Program-made: the position numbers and the translations under genes
Source: Hydra vulgaris
Lineage: Eukaryota > Cnidaria > Hydrozoa > Anthoathecata > Hydridae
Reading direction: 5' to 3'
NCBI RefSeq assembly: GCF_038396675.1
Contig: NC_088921.1
Location: 48,924,501-48,988,500 of the forward strand
Length of the DNA stretch: 64,000 nucleotides
Shown: piece after piece, positions 21,190-33,650 of the stretch
How the letters are laid out: every line of letters starts with the position of its first letter
How positions within the stretch are numbered: the stretch's first letter is position 1
Notes under the pieces: generated by a model
What the model was told of the DNA's origin: nothing
Database searches by the model: none
Seen by the model: only the letters and a program-made list of their open reading frames with translations

Positions 21190-22170
21190 TATAGACATAA
21201 AAAATGTTTGGAGTTTGCTCCATGTCTGGAAGCTAGCTATCTCAACCACGAAAAAATGCTGCATCTGTCACTGCAACAAACTCCACCATTTGAAATATTG
21301 CGAATATATTTGAGGAAACTGGTTCAATTGAAGATCAAAAAAAGTAAAATTTACTGTCGCAGTGGTTGTTCACTAAAAAATATCGCTGCTTTCACTAAAT
21401 GTGTTAGTAAAGAGCTAAACTCATTAATTTGTCATCGTTCAAAGCAATTAGGCGTAAAACAAACCACTTTATTCAATATTTTGCATAAAAATTTTCACCT
21501 AAAAGCTAACAAAATACAGTTAACACAACAATCATTGCCAACTGATCTTGGATTACGCCGTGCATTTGTTAACTAGTTTTATTCAGCAAAAGAAAACTAT
21601 GATTTTTTAACAAAGTGATCTTTACTGATGAATCTCGTTTTAAAATTGGTGAGTATATAAACCGACAAAATTGTCAAATCTGGCGTAAAGAAAATCCAGG
21701 AGTAATATTGGAAAAGCAACTGCATCAACAAAAAGAAACTGTTTGGTGTGGTTTTTGGTCTGGTGGATTGATTGTTCCATATTTCTTTGAAAACAAAACT
21801 GGACGCACCGTTACTGCGAATAGTGCTCATTATCGAACAATGATTAGTAACTTTTTGTTCGACGAATTAGAGCATATTGGTATGCAGAATATGGGGTTTC
21901 AACAAGATGTTAAAACATGTCATACAGCAACAGAAACAATCAATTCTTTAAATGAGAAATTTGGTGATCAAATAGTTTCTCAAAGAGGAACTGTTATATG
22001 GTCACTAATATCATGTGATCTAACAACATTAGATTTCTTTTAATGGGGTCTTTTGAAAAGTAAAGTTTACGCTAACCTTTCTCAAACCATTTAACCTTTG
22101 AAAAAAAACACAATCGAGAAAATACTCAAATTAAACCACAATTATGTCATCATGTTTTGAAATTTTTTAC
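21190..22170 (+). pseudogene. mariner/Tc1-superfamily transposase, disrupted
   Basis: The N-terminal part (21208-21576) contains EETGSIEDQKK in one frame and GVKQTTLFNILHKNFHLKAN in another. The catalytic part (21615-22043) reads FTDESRFKIGEYINRQNCQI, ETVWCGFWSGGLIVPYFFEN, FQQDVKTCHTATETINSLNE and SCDLTTLDFF, placing Asp residues at the three catalytic sites. Family members usually have QQDGATCHT; here GA is changed to VK. A stop follows LDFF, where WG...VYA would continue (22044-22080). Two or more frameshifts make it dead. No terminal inverted repeats were found. The 23-bp minisatellite starts about 220 bp downstream. Confidence 0.88.
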
Positions 22171-22387
22171 TAATTAATTGGAGGACTGCAAAAAGTTGTC
22201 ACTTTTTTAAAATTTTTTTCCATTATTAACTGTCAAGTGTCTACTTTAATATTCAATTAAAAATACCTGCTTATTTTTAAAAAAAATGGGGTTTTATCAA
22301 AAAATAAAAAATTTAATTTAAAATTAAACACCCTTTACTTAACATACTTTCAAAATTAAACTCAAAATAAAACGGAAAAAAAAACTC

Positions 22388-22953
22388 AAAAATAAAACAA
22401 AAATTAAACTCACAATAAAACAAAAATTAAACTCACAATAAAACGAAAATTAAACTCACAATAAAACGAAAATTAAACTCACAATAAAACGAAAATTAAA
22501 CTCACAATAAAACGAAAATTAAACTCACAATAAAACGAAAATTAAACTCACAATAAAACGAAAATTAAACTCACAATAAAACGAAAATTAAACTCACAAT
22601 AAAACGAAAATTAAACTCACAATAAAACGAAAATTAAACTCACAATAAAACGAAAATTAAACTCACAATAAAACGAAAATTAAACTCACAATAAAACGAA
22701 AATTAAACTCACAATAAAACGAAAATTAAACTCACAATAAAACGAAAATTAAACTCACAATAAAACGAAAATTAAACTCACAATAAAACGAAAATTAAAC
22801 TCACAATAAAACGAAAATTAAACTCACAATAAAACGAAAATTAAACTCACAATAAAACGAAAATTAAACTCACAATAAAACGAAAATTAAACTCACAATA
22901 AAACGAAAATTAAACTCACAATAAAACGAAAATTAAACTCACAATAAAACGAA
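22388..22953. repeat. 23-bp minisatellite, about 25 copies
   Basis: The unit GAAAATTAAACTCACAATAAAAC is repeated head to tail almost without change. The first two or three units carry C in place of G at position 1. Degenerate half-units precede the array (22350-22388). Each unit contains AATAAA on the plus strand. Spacers are absent, so this is not a CRISPR array. Confidence 0.97.
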
Positions 22954-23449
22954 AATAAATCAATGTGTAGCACAATAACTGAAAATATTTTTAAAAATCA
23001 ATTATCTTTTTTGTTAAAAAAATCCCTTTTTTTTTTTGTGTAGATTGTTTTAAAAAATAGATTAATTGAGATAAAAAACTAAACTAGGTTATTTCATTTC
23101 ATAAAGAAGGGTCACAATGAGTTATACAAAATTAATCATGTTTATTTTTTGCAAATAGGTCTTACTAGAATGCTATTTTTACGCATATTATATTTGTTTT
23201 AACTTTGTAACGGTATGCTAAAACCTTGAGGGACATAAGTTCTCTCTATTTTAATAATAAAGCACAAAACAATAAATACATTTCGTTGACAAACATTTAA
23301 GGCAAACATTCGTTAAAGACAAACATTCGTTAAGACAAACATTCGTTAAGAAAGGGATACTTGTGGGACACCATATGTTATGTTCATTCATGTTTGTGAT
23401 AGGAATGTTTGGAATCTTTATTAAAAACAAATTGATTTCAGTTAGAGAG
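22954..23449. other. no gene; short direct repeats
   Basis: ACAAACATTCGTTAAG-type units repeat about three times at 23288-23350. Otherwise AT-rich. Confidence 0.5.
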
Positions 23450-23760
23450 AACCAACTTAGAAATTTTAGACCTGAACACGGCGCACAAATGTTTTTAGTA
23501 AAATGTTATTATTCACTGTGTCAAAAGCCATTGACCTATTAATCAAACACCAAACGAAAAATTTAGATTTTTGAAGATTCATTAATGCAACGTGTTAGCT
23601 AAAGAACAACATGTTCAGTCGAGTGGCTTTTCTTAAAATAATGTAGTTTGTTATTAATTACTGAATCCATGAAATATGTTAAAGATTTTTTTTCATTATA
23701 TAGGCATTTATCATACAAGTGTAATGATCTGTTATCAAATAATAACAACATATGTAATAT
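23450..23760 (-). pseudogene. CR1-like LINE RT fragment
   Basis: Minus-strand translation gives NKLHYFKKSHSTEHVVL, then a stop, LTRCINESSK, and in a shifted frame MAFDTVNNNILLKTF. These are the FxxxxSTEHAxL and KAFDTVNHxILLxKL blocks of CR1/Jockey reverse transcriptase. Stops and frameshifts are present. Confidence 0.8.
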
Positions 23761-24329
23761 GCAATAAAAAAAAAAATAGTCGTTTTATGATTTTGGTACA
23801 TCTGCTTGAATATCACATATAAAGAAATAAAGTTATCGAGGTTATATTAATGCTTTTTAATTTTGTACAAAAAGTTAATTAAAAAAGGTTAATATGCAAA
23901 AAGATGATTTTGACATTGTTGCACATGTTAAAAAAAATGGAGACTGCTCAGACTGATAAAATCAAATCATTAGAAGACCAAATAATCAAAATTATGGAAT
24001 AAACTGCCTACTTCAGTTGTTAAATTACTGTCCGTAAATATGTCTAAAGCGAATACAGACAAGCTATGTTTTGCAAATTATTTATATTTTTTAATTTGTT
24101 TTGTAAAACTTGTTATTGAGTCTGTCAAAGGGTGGGCTTGGCGTTGACCCTAAACAAAAAAGTTTGTTATTATTGTTATTATTATTATTATCATTACTAC
24201 TTTTGTTATTATCATTATTGTTATTGTTATTAACTCACAAAGAAGTTAATTGTTAAATTAATATGTGTTCACTTTGTGATATATCATACATTTATAATTA
24301 AATTTAAACGAAATATAAAACGAATAATT
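23761..24329. other. AT-rich DNA, possible LINE 5' remnant
   Basis: A short plus-strand stretch (TDKIKSLEDQIIKIME, 23952-24000) has coiled-coil character and could be a LINE ORF1 scrap. Otherwise only ATT/TTA-rich sequence is seen (24165-24235). Confidence 0.3.
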
Positions 24330-24810
24330 TCATAAAAAAGTATAGATTAAAACTAAATATAGCAGAAATAGAGTTAAATATTGTATGGAACACCACCCAC
24401 AAAACGAAATTACTAAAACAAAGTCTAAAAAACTATGCGTGCAAAGCAATTAACTTTTTAAATAGGTTAGTAAACCTGGCTTCAGTGATGAAAAGTATGA
24501 TGGTCCAATATACCAATTTATAGGATTTCAATTAAAAAACCTAATTTATTTCACTTATTATTATTTATGTATAAATATAAGAGCGATCTCCCCAAACATT
24601 ATTTCAGATATTTTCTTGGTATCATTTTCTGAAAAACATAATCTGGGTTCAAATACCGGTTACAACTATTACTTAGAGAAAACAAAATCTCAAGAGTCAA
24701 ATTTACTATTTACGAACCGTGGTCCATCAATATGGAATCAATTCTAAAATAAAAGTATTAAAGATTTAAAAACTATATCAACGGCAAACTAAATTGCATC
24801 TTCTTAATTT
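24330..24810 (+). pseudogene. CR1-like LINE, 3' end of ORF2
   Basis: The translation includes IVWNTTHKTKLLKQSLKNYA (24370-24430), then YKYKSDLPKHYFRYFL (24577-24625), and a decayed GPSIWN-like motif (ccgtggtccatcaatatggaatc, 24718-24741). The order matches the C-terminal half of CR1-type ORF2. Several stops are present. Confidence 0.75.
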
Positions 24811-24853
24811 TTAATCCATATACATATTTTATAGTTTATAGTATTTTACAAAT

Positions 24854-24864
24854 GATATATATAC

Positions 24865-24911
<47 letters not shown>
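24854..24911. repeat. TA and (TG)n microsatellite
   Basis: A TA stretch followed by about 16 TG units, placed where the left end of the hAT element would be expected. Confidence 0.9.
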
Positions 24912-24914
24912 AAG

Positions 24915-27110
24915 TTTTACATCGCTGAAATCCAAAGTTTCTAATAATTTTGACTCAATAGTTAATCTTACTATATTACTTAAACGACTATGGACCATTG
25001 TTGATTGGTGCATGTTCTTAACTCTTTAAAGAGTAGAGAATGATCTCTCAGCCTCGCAATTTGTTATGGGAATAGTTAGAAACAACCGATATGCTATTTA
25101 AACATTTGGAAATACATCAATAATATTGGTTTCAACAATCCAATTTAAAACATGCAGAGGAATCAATGTGTTTTCAGTCTCAGATTTATCTTTTTTATGC
25201 GAAAAAAAACCCGGAGGCTGCAACTTTAATAATGTTACAAATTGTTCTATTTCAAATATGAAACTATCTTCTAAATCATTTGAGTACACTCCTACAATTT
25301 TTTTCGCGCTAACTTGCAATTCCATGGTACTAATAGTTAACAGCTTCAATAGAAATCCAAATAACTTATTTACGTGGTTGTAACCATCACTTCTTATAGT
25401 TAATTGTGTCACAAGTTTGTTAATAATGACAAAAAATGTATTCACTGGAAACTTGTCGGATACGCTTAAAGAATCAACTTGGTTTTCTCCGTTGCTCAAT
25501 TTTTTAATTACCTTTCTTTTGTTCTTATCCGAATAGTCTTTTTCAATAAACGAGCTAAGTTTTTTTGATTCATTCTCAAATCTCGTAAAGTCGTTTTGTA
25601 AGTTTTTTACAAAGTCAATTAGTGAAAGTAACATACTGCTTGCTGTATGCAAATCTAATTCAACTTTTTGAAGAAATTTGCTAACTGCATTAAACCTCTT
25701 AAGTATGTGATGCCAAAGTACAACCATGAATGCAAACTCTAGCTTAGTGATCTTATTTAATAAACACAAAGCTTCATGACGAGTATCAGATTTTTCTTCT
25801 GTATCCTCAGCTATATGACATAGCGCTGCATGAATCCCATCAAAATTTTCTACTAAACTTCTTTGAAGCATCTGATCTACATGACCATCGTGTATCTGAT
25901 AGGCGCTTGAGTGTAGCACGATTTCCTTTCAATAAATTCCATCTATGTGTTGGAGCTACAAAAATGAATACAAACTCTGGAGAACGCCAAAATAGTTAAT
26001 AGAATTGATGCACTCACTAACACTGCACTGCCCTACTAAATTTAAAGAATGTCCAGCGCAGGGGATATAAAAAGCTAATTCACTCCGCTCTTTTAAACGT
26101 GCTTGTAATCCAGAATATTTACCAGACATAGTGCTTGCATTATCGTATGCCTGTCCCCGACAATTGGTTATATCAATATCATATCTTTCCAGTAGATCTA
26201 AAATGTCAGTAATCAAAGATTTATCGTCGTGGCTTTTAATTTGTAGAAAACAAAAAAATCGTTCATTCACGTGGCCATTTAGATAATAACGAAATATCAC
26301 AGAAAGTTGATCCACGTGAGAAATATCAGGAGTCAAATCTACGATAATTCCCCAGTATTTTGCTTTTTTTATTTCGGTAATAATGTGCGTTAAAACCTTT
26401 TGAGACATAATATCAATTAGCTCTTCACAAATAGTTTTAGACAAATAATTTAGATTACCTTTGCCTTTATTTGCAAAAGTGTCAATGTGTTGCTTTAAAA
26501 CTGGATCAAATTGAGTCAACAGTTCTAACATGCCAAAGTAATTTCAGTTATTTGACGATTCTATAAACTTCCTTATGGCCTCAAAATGCTAAACTTCTTC
26601 CGGCTAAAAAACGAATAACCGCTACTATTCTATTTAAGATTGCAGACCAATAATTAAATTCCCTTTTAATCTGGCTTACCATATATTCATCGACATGAGT
26701 ATTTTGTTTTATGAATAATATCCACTTAATCATACATTGAATATGTTCCTTGCTGTTTTCGTGGCCGAAAATAGTTTGTTTAGCTTTTTTCCAATTGTAA
26801 AAGCCACTTTTGACAAATACGTTGTCGTAATCGGTTGAAAACAACTTGCAAACATAACAAAATACACATCCAGTGGATTCAGAAAAAATTAACCATTTTC
26901 GGTCACACTTTTCGCCATTATTCATCACTTTTTGAAAATATTTAACTGAATAATATCTGTACTGGTTTTTGAGCATCCGCTTCGAAGATTCGAAATTAGA
27001 GTCTTTATTTTGAAAAAAAGCATTTTCGGAAGTATAGCTACCATTTTCTCTCTCCCTTTCTTCAATCTTCTTTTACAAGCTCTACTTTCATATTTTCTTA
27101 GCATTTTAAT
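24915..27110 (-). pseudogene. hAT transposase (ZMYM/DUF4371 type), disrupted
   Basis: On the minus strand the N-terminus MLRKYESRACKRRLKKGREK (from 27104) leads, after a frameshift, to the TTF-type zinc finger (RKWLIFSESTGCVFCYVCKL, about 26890) and the DUF4371 catalytic region (KYWGIIVDLTPDISHVDQLS; NCRGQAYDNASTMSGKYSGL; PCAGHSLNLVG). The next frame (25919-25098) covers the helical part, ending IVETNIIDVFPN. The hAT dimerisation domain follows out of frame (LTIPITNCEAERSFSTL; NMHQSTMVHSRLSN), down to about 24915. Stops occur at AF*GHKE (about 26580), before NYFGMLE, and after ERSFSTL. It is a near-complete but inactive copy. Confidence 0.93.
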
Positions 27111-27594
27111 TATAACTGTATAACCTGAAAAGTGCTAAACTGTTCTTTTTTTCTCTTTCACGAATTTAGCACTTCAGCTATTAAATGCATTTACACAAGA
27201 ACTCTTTTGTGCGGAAGTACAAAAGAATTGTAAAATTTCAATCGTTAATGCAATAATTTTCAATAACAATATAGTTATTCGGGTCATTTATAATTTTCCG
27301 AATGGAATTGTTTTTGTAGCAATTTGTACAAATGTTACATTCAATTATTGCTGTAAGGCGCTGCTACCAATCTAGTAATTTTTTTTTCGTAGAAGTAGTT
27401 GCGCTCCTTCTTTGTCAAAGACCGGAAAAAATATATAATGCAGAGTTTTTGTTGACAGTTATTTTATTTTTGTGCTTTTGTTTTCAGACAATTTAGTAAA
27501 TTTAACTTTGGCTCTTTTAAGTTAATAAAAGATTTAATTTTCAGAGTTAATAAAAAATTATTTACTTTGAATCGGGGCCCCTAAAATTGTAAAG

Positions 27595-27641
27595 CCTGGG
27601 GCTATAGCCCCCCCCCCTAGCACCCCCTTTATCCGCCACTG
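27595..27641. mobile_element. right terminal inverted repeat of the hAT element
   Basis: On the minus strand the end reads CAGTGGCGGATAAAGGGGGT, the usual CAGNGGCGG start of this hAT group, followed by a C/G-rich subterminal block. The left partner was not found; its expected place is occupied by a TA/TG array. Confidence 0.8.

Positions 27642-27727
<86 letters not shown>
27640..27727. repeat. (TA)n microsatellite
   Basis: Starts directly at the outer end of the hAT terminal repeat, so the element inserted in or next to a TA array. Confidence 0.95.
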
Positions 27728-27729
<2 letters not shown>

Positions 27730-27731
<2 letters not shown>

Positions 27732-29415
27732 TATTATATCATTTGTAACATATCTTTATAACATATTTATAATCAAATTTAGTTTCTTTTTCTTTTTTTT
27801 TGCTTGTATTAATTTAATTAATCTTGTATTTTGTTTTATTAAACGATTTAAATTACTGTTTTATTACTCTTTTTGTTTTCATTCTTTGCACCAAATAAAA
27901 ACGAGTTTTGTATTATTAAATTTTTGTTTTGTTTATATTAAAACGGTATTTAATAAAAGTATTCATGGTTTTTATTGTAAAAAACTTAGTTTCTTTTTAT
28001 ATGTGTTCTATGAAAAGGTTTTTATAACAAGGAGCTCTATGTGATAGATTGTGGCATTAAACTCATCATCTTTAACTTCTTCGAGTCCCTGACTAATCAT
28101 AACAGTATATATATAACTAAAGTATAAAGGTTTTTTTTAAAATGTTTGTATTTATGATGTTTTCATGTTTTTTATATTTTATTTAGACTGATATATGAAT
28201 GTTTAACAAAATTTTCGAATAACTTAAAGCCAACTCTCAAGTGACCTGTTTTTAATTGCAATAAAATTTTTAATTACAATTAAATTAGCATAAACAAAAA
28301 TGTTTTATGAAAGAATATGTAATAATTGTGCTAATTCAGATCTGTTTTAAACATTTGTCTTAAAGTTTAAGTAAAGCACTCTAAATGGATGTTAAAGTTT
28401 ATTAGTTAATAAACTTAACATTTACCATCTTTTCAACGGTCTGTTATGATTAAACTCCTTTTCAAAGTAATCTATAAAACAGCCGGGCTTGCCGATATAA
28501 TGCAAAGCTATTTTAAACTTAAGCCATGCCAAAACTCATTAGCACCTACTGATCTCTGACCCTAACCATATGCTTTTTTTTCTATACCAATGTGTAAGTT
28601 GATGTATGTACATTTAATTTTTATTAGTCAGTAAGGTGGGTTGAAATTATAAAAAAATAAAGTTACAAACCTATAATTGGCAGGAGGTGGAGTAGTTGCT
28701 CCATAGTAGCATTAATAAAAACAAAGTAGTAACGTTTTTGAAATATTAACCAACACTTTTGAAGTAACAATACTTATTTATTAAAATGAAACAAATGCTT
28801 CATTTTAAAAAACAAGCATTGTTTAATTAGTTGCTTAAAATAGTAACTAAATCTATCAACCTATATAAATCTAGGTTCCCAATCGTCTAGAAATGCTTAA
28901 TACACAAGTACACATGCTAGTAAAAAATCTTATTGTCAAACGTATTTATTTTGTTACCATATGTGTAGCAACCATAACATTTTCTTGAATGTTATGGTTG
29001 CTACACATTTCCGTAGGATAATTATTAATGTTTTGCAAAGTTCTATTTGCACAACCATTAAATATATTGGTATATTGAGGAGATATATTGAGGAGGATAT
29101 TGGCAGATGTTTTTAATGTTCTACTAGTCATAAATAAAATAATTTTATAATCAGTTTTTACTGTACGCAGGTAGATCCTATTAAGAAGCTTAATGCAAGG
29201 TCTCAAGCCTTATCTAATAAATATTGCACTAATCTTATAAAATCACTGGGAGCTGGCGCAACCATAAAGTTGTAAGTCATTTTTACTCATTAAACTTTCA
29301 AACTGTTATTCAAGCTTTTTTTTTTTTTAAATTAATAACCATACAAACATTCAATCCATTTATATTTGTGCATATCTTTTAAAGATGTTTATTTGGATGC
29401 GATGAATCGGTCATT
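27730..29415. other. AT-rich intergenic DNA with one hairpin
   Basis: A perfect 21-bp foldback is present: ATGTGTAGCAACCATAACATT (28961-28981) pairs with 28988-29008 around a 6-nt loop. A dispersed repeat scrap lies at 28000-28092. No gene is seen. Confidence 0.6.
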
Positions 29416-29585
29416 GAATGCTTTAATTTAGAATCATTGCGTTTTCTAATTAGGAAAAATGCTTTAATTATTTTCAAAGAAGAAATGCAGATAATCAATG
29501 AGCAAAAAAGAAATGCAGACTATTAACGAGCCCTGTTTAGGGAAGAAGCCATGTAGAGGAATGAAGCTAAGTAAAAGGTAATATT
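29416..29585 (+). other. coding-like relic, unrecognised
   Basis: The plus strand reads NALIIFKEEMQIINEQKRNA, stop, RALFREEAM, stop, RNEAK. The Glu/Lys/Arg-rich helical pattern suggests an old coiled-coil segment, and it contains a duplicated AAAGAAATGCAGA unit. Three stops prevent calling a gene. Confidence 0.25.
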
Positions 29586-29627
29586 TATATTTCCTTTAAC
29601 TTTTATAGAAATAGCATAGCTTTAGAA

Positions 29628-30010
29628 CCCTGCAAATCGATTCGCGAATCAAGTGTCTCTTCGATTCGAGAATCGATTCAAAAAATTTTTTTGAACCACT
29701 ATTTATTTTGTGAGTGTTTGTTTTTTCAGATATTTAACGCTAAGATCCTATTAAAATGTTTTTATTTATCTCAACCAGAGTAAAGTAATTGTAAACGAAA
29801 GTAACTATTACTTTACACTGCTTCAAAACAACCGTTAAAAAATTAATTCAGGCAACAAAAAAAAAAATTTTTTAAAGTTTTTTTTTTTGAAAAAAAAATA
29901 CTTGGATTTCCCCATATTGCTGATTCGATTTAATTCGATTCGTAAATCAAGACCCGTATAGATTCGAGATTCGATTTGAAACTGAAAATGCCAATTCGCT
30001 GGGTCTAAAG
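29628..30010. repeat. GATTCG-rich repeat element
   Basis: Clusters of GATTCG/CGAATC occur at both ends: AATCGATTCGCGAATCAAG...GATTCGAGAATCGATTC (29636-29680) and GATTCGATTTAATTCGATTCG...GATTCGAGATTCGATTTG (29921-29980). The two clusters bracket about 240 bp of AT-rich DNA. This fits a non-autonomous transposon with subterminal repeats; the family is unknown. Confidence 0.55.
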
Positions 30011-31295
30011 TAAAGTCTATGTATTTTGTAAATGTTTGCCCTGACACTCCATTTTAATATTATTTTTTTGCATTTTCTATTTATTTTTTTTTATAGGCGC
30101 AATCAAGGAAACTTCCCTACCTCCTCCTGTCTTAACTAGATCACCTTTCTAGACGAACAGCTATAAGCAAAACCTTAGATGGTTTTGTTTCAAAGTATGT
30201 TATATATAATTTACGTTGAAAACTTAGAAAATAACTTTTTCGTTTTCCTATGTATTAGTTAAGTACCTGTGTTTAAAAAAGCTACCACAACACTTATAAA
30301 AAAAATAATAAGTGTCGAATACTGGAGAACAAAAACGTTGATCTTAAGATGTTTTCCAGTGTTCGATGGCTATAACATTTTATGTTTATTACTTAATTTA
30401 TTATTTTATATTAAACTTTATTATTTATATACACATTTTGGGGGTTATAACTTCTATATTTATTTTTGGACGTCATTTACTCTACGTCATTACTCTAAGT
30501 GTTTTGTAAAGAGTAACTATCCCTTATTACGATAAAACTTTAAAAACAATTATTTATGAAATAACGAGTGAGAAATTATTATTTATATAAGTTTAGGTAA
30601 AAAAACCATCGACGACCTGGTGGTTTACCTTAAGTTCCATAAATTTAATTTAGAAAATTTTTAAACTATTTTGTAAAGTTAAAAAAAAACATGGTGCATC
30701 AGTGATCTGCAGTAGCAGGCTACTCATAACCTCTGAATGCTTACAGTCCAATATACATTACATCCAATACAATCCAATACATGTATGCTCTTATTCAATA
30801 CAGCGTAACACTTACAGTAGCTGTCTACACATAATCTCTGAATGCTAACAGTACCATAACCTATGAATGCTTACAGCAACTGTGACTCTCATTAATGCCA
30901 ATAACTCCATTTTATTTTATGTTTACAGTAACATTTGCACTTTATTTCAAGTAGCAAACAAGGAATTGGAACAAATATCTGGTTTAATGCCAACAGTCCT
31001 TAAACGTTAATAAAACTGAATTTCTCTTATTTTATTCTAAACAAAAGTTTTAATACACTCCTGCATGTTTGTTAATTTTCTTTATAAACTATACCGAAGT
31101 TAAGCAATTTTTTACAAATCAATTATTTGGTATTTTAGCGAATAAAACTAATGTTGGAGAAATCAGTTTAAATTTATTAGCAATATAATCACAACAAATT
31201 TTGGTTTTTTATATAAAATCCGTCAAAACTTAGATAACACCACATTAACTTTACTAAACTTTTTTTTGATAAGCAGTTAAGGTATGTTAAGGCAT
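30011..31295. other. no gene recognised
   Basis: Scattered short repeats such as CTGAATGCTTACAG/CTCTGAATGCTAACAG (30735-30880). An open plus frame at 30269-30535 is hydrophobic but shows no recognisable motif. Confidence 0.45.
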
Positions 31296-31475
31296 GAGCA
31301 GCCGTGGCGCAGTGGTTAGCGTTCTGGCTCCCAGAGGTCCGAGGTTTGACGCCGGCTCTAGCCCAATAAGCGACATTAGTAAGAAAGGAAGCGTGAACTT
31401 CTAGTTAAATGCTCTCCCGTGGTGCTCCGTGATAAGATCGTTAGGACCTCTGGGAGCACCTAAAATAAGGTAATT
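31296..31475 (+). mobile_element. SINE family B
   Basis: GAGCAGCCGTGGCGCAGTGGTTAGCG head, GAGGTTTGACGCC B-box-like element, CCCAATAAGCGACATTAGTAAGAAAGGAAGCGTG body and GTGATAAGATCGTTAGGACC...GGAGCACC end. This is the cleanest family B copy in the window. Confidence 0.85.
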
Positions 31476-31479
31476 CTTT

Positions 31480-33185
31480 TTTGAGAAGTACAAAAAAATC
31501 TTAAATTAAATGTCTCAACAAGCAACACAAAAATGCAGCTCAAATTAACTATTTTAGAAATCGTTTTACTAATGTTAAACCTCTTCTACACAGCATAATA
31601 ATTCTTGATGCTTATCAAATAAATATTTTCAAAATCATGCATATATTTAATTATATGCATGATTTTGAAAACATTTTTTTGATAAATTTTAGTTTATACA
31701 TAAATTGTATAATTTATGTTTCAACATTAGTTGAAATAAAAATTTCAAAATTATGAGAAAATATTTTTTGTAAAATATCAAGTTTATATAAGACGCGATC
31801 TACAAGAAGATTTAAAAAACCTATTGGTAAATTTACAAGATTCTCTACTTTCTACCGTGTTCAACTTCTTCCTACCGTGTTACGATATTCTGGAACCATC
31901 ATGTAAGTCTCAGTTATAAAAACTTGTAGTCATTTCAGTTGCATGTCAGTTCAGCTTAAAACTTTTAATTTTTTGTTATTTTTCAAAGAAATGTTTCATT
32001 AAAGAATTGATGGTATATTATTTACATATTTATAAACACATAACTATTGTTGAAAAAATAAAAGAATTTGAGGTTCATGTTAGGATACATTTTTGTACCT
32101 GAATAAACTTTTTTTGACAGATAAATGCTGTTTATTAAAAATTGTTCATAAAGAGAACTGCCATAAGTGCTTAAACTCGTATAAGCCTGTTTCTTTTTAT
32201 TAACGTCTCTCATATGAACAAAATAGAAAATTAAAATTTTCTATTTTGTTCCTTTATACCTTTTTCATATGAACAAAATAGAAAATTAAAATTTTAACTT
32301 TGTTTACCAACAATCCGAATCCAAAGCAACTTAGCATACCACCAACTTAGCAGCAGTTTTACAGAATACCAGCAGTTCAGCTGATAAGAGTTTCCACCGA
32401 ATTGGAGCAAAACCATATAACATTAAATATTTTTATGTAAAAAATTTTATGTTTTTACAATACCAGTTCAAATTATTTTTGCGTTGTATTACGTTCAGTA
32501 TTTCCACTTTGCATGATTTATCACGTTTTGTAAGATTTTTCGACCTCTTTTTTTAAAAATTATGATTTTTGATTTTATGTAAGATTTCATTATTTTTGTA
32601 AGGTTTTTCTGTTTTTACTTGATACAAAAATATTTCTCACGAATTTATGAGTTAACTGTATAAATCTATTTTACTATAATGTATTTGGTCAAATAACATT
32701 GTACACGCTAATTGTCACGTCAATAAATTATAGTTCGGGGTTGTCCATAAAGTACGTTTGCTTTTTATATCAACCCAGCTCACCCTGTATTTTGCTGTAT
32801 CTATCCAACATTTTATGGTATTTTTTTTAATTTAGTGTCTCGTTACTTTTATAACTGACCACCTGCCCCTCATCTCATATACGCAATTTGCAGACCCCAT
32901 CTATTCGATCCGAGCGTACGCACTCTACGTGCGATCCCTTAGTTATTGTGTACTAACTTTTGTGTACGTTTTAATGACTATTGTAGTTATTAAGAGTTAT
33001 CAAGAAAGAATCTTACTATATAAAATACTTCGCGTTCGTTTTAATAATGATTTTAATCATCGTCAAGACTTTGTATATATAATGCTTGTGAGATAAAATA
33101 GATCAATTCAAAATCTCAAACATTAATCAACACGATATGAACACAATAATATGCAACAACTAGATGACAACATAATCAATGACAC
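31480..33185. other. AT-rich DNA with two hairpins
   Basis: A perfect 20-bp foldback is at 31626-31645 / 31652-31671. At 32210-32295 the unit TCATATGAACAAAATAGAAAATTAAAATTTT occurs twice, and the first copy also folds on itself (GAACAAAATAGAAAATT). GGGGTTGTCCATAAAGTACG (32739-32758) resembles a common animal transposon end, without a partner. No gene. Confidence 0.55.
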
Positions 33186-33189
33186 AGTA

Positions 33190-33650
33190 GAGTTGTTAAC
33201 AAGGCCAAAAATAGTAAGGGCAAGGCCAAGGCCAAACGTTACAAGGCCAAGGCCAAGACCAAGGCCAAAAGTTACAAGGCTAAGGACAAGGCCGAGGCCA
33301 AAAGTTTTAAGATCAAGGCCAAGATTAAGAAATTCAAGACCAAGGCCAAACGCAAACATTTTCAAGACCAAAGATTACGATTTTTGTCTTAGGCTAAGAC
33401 TAATTATTAACAAAACTGAAAGTAGCAAGTGCGGTGACGATAAAACTCTATTTTGCAAAAATAGACCAAGGCTATGCGCAGAATGTAACAAAGTCAATAA
33501 GAAAATATGTATTTTTTTTAAGGCCAAGGCCCATACAATTAAGACCTAGGAAAAAATTTTCAAGGCTTAGACCAAGGCCAACAGTTTCAAGGCTAAGGCC
33601 TCAATTTTTGGTCTTGAGGCAAGGCCAAGGCCAAGGACTAATAACTCTGT
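33190..33650. repeat. degenerate AAGGCC-type hexamer repeat
   Basis: Clusters of AAGGCCAAGGCCA with variants (AAGACCAAGG, AAGGCTAAGG) make two GC-richer blocks, 33200-33370 and 33520-33640. The plus strand reads as an Arg-Pro-rich peptide and the minus strand as a Gly-Leu-rich one. Both readings follow directly from the hexamer and do not imply a gene. Confidence 0.8.

Noticed and set aside
22375..22400. Spliced-leader-like ACGGAAAAAAAAACTC sequence
   Set aside because: Short A-rich match only; no donor site or snRNA-like fold follows, and it is part of the run-in to the minisatellite.
22388..22953. CRISPR-like regular array
   Set aside because: Units are contiguous without variable spacers, and the genome is eukaryotic; it is a minisatellite.
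33151..33549. 132-codon Arg-Pro-rich frame as a protein gene
   Set aside because: The peptide follows directly from the AAGGCC hexamer repeat; no start context, homologue or splice signals.
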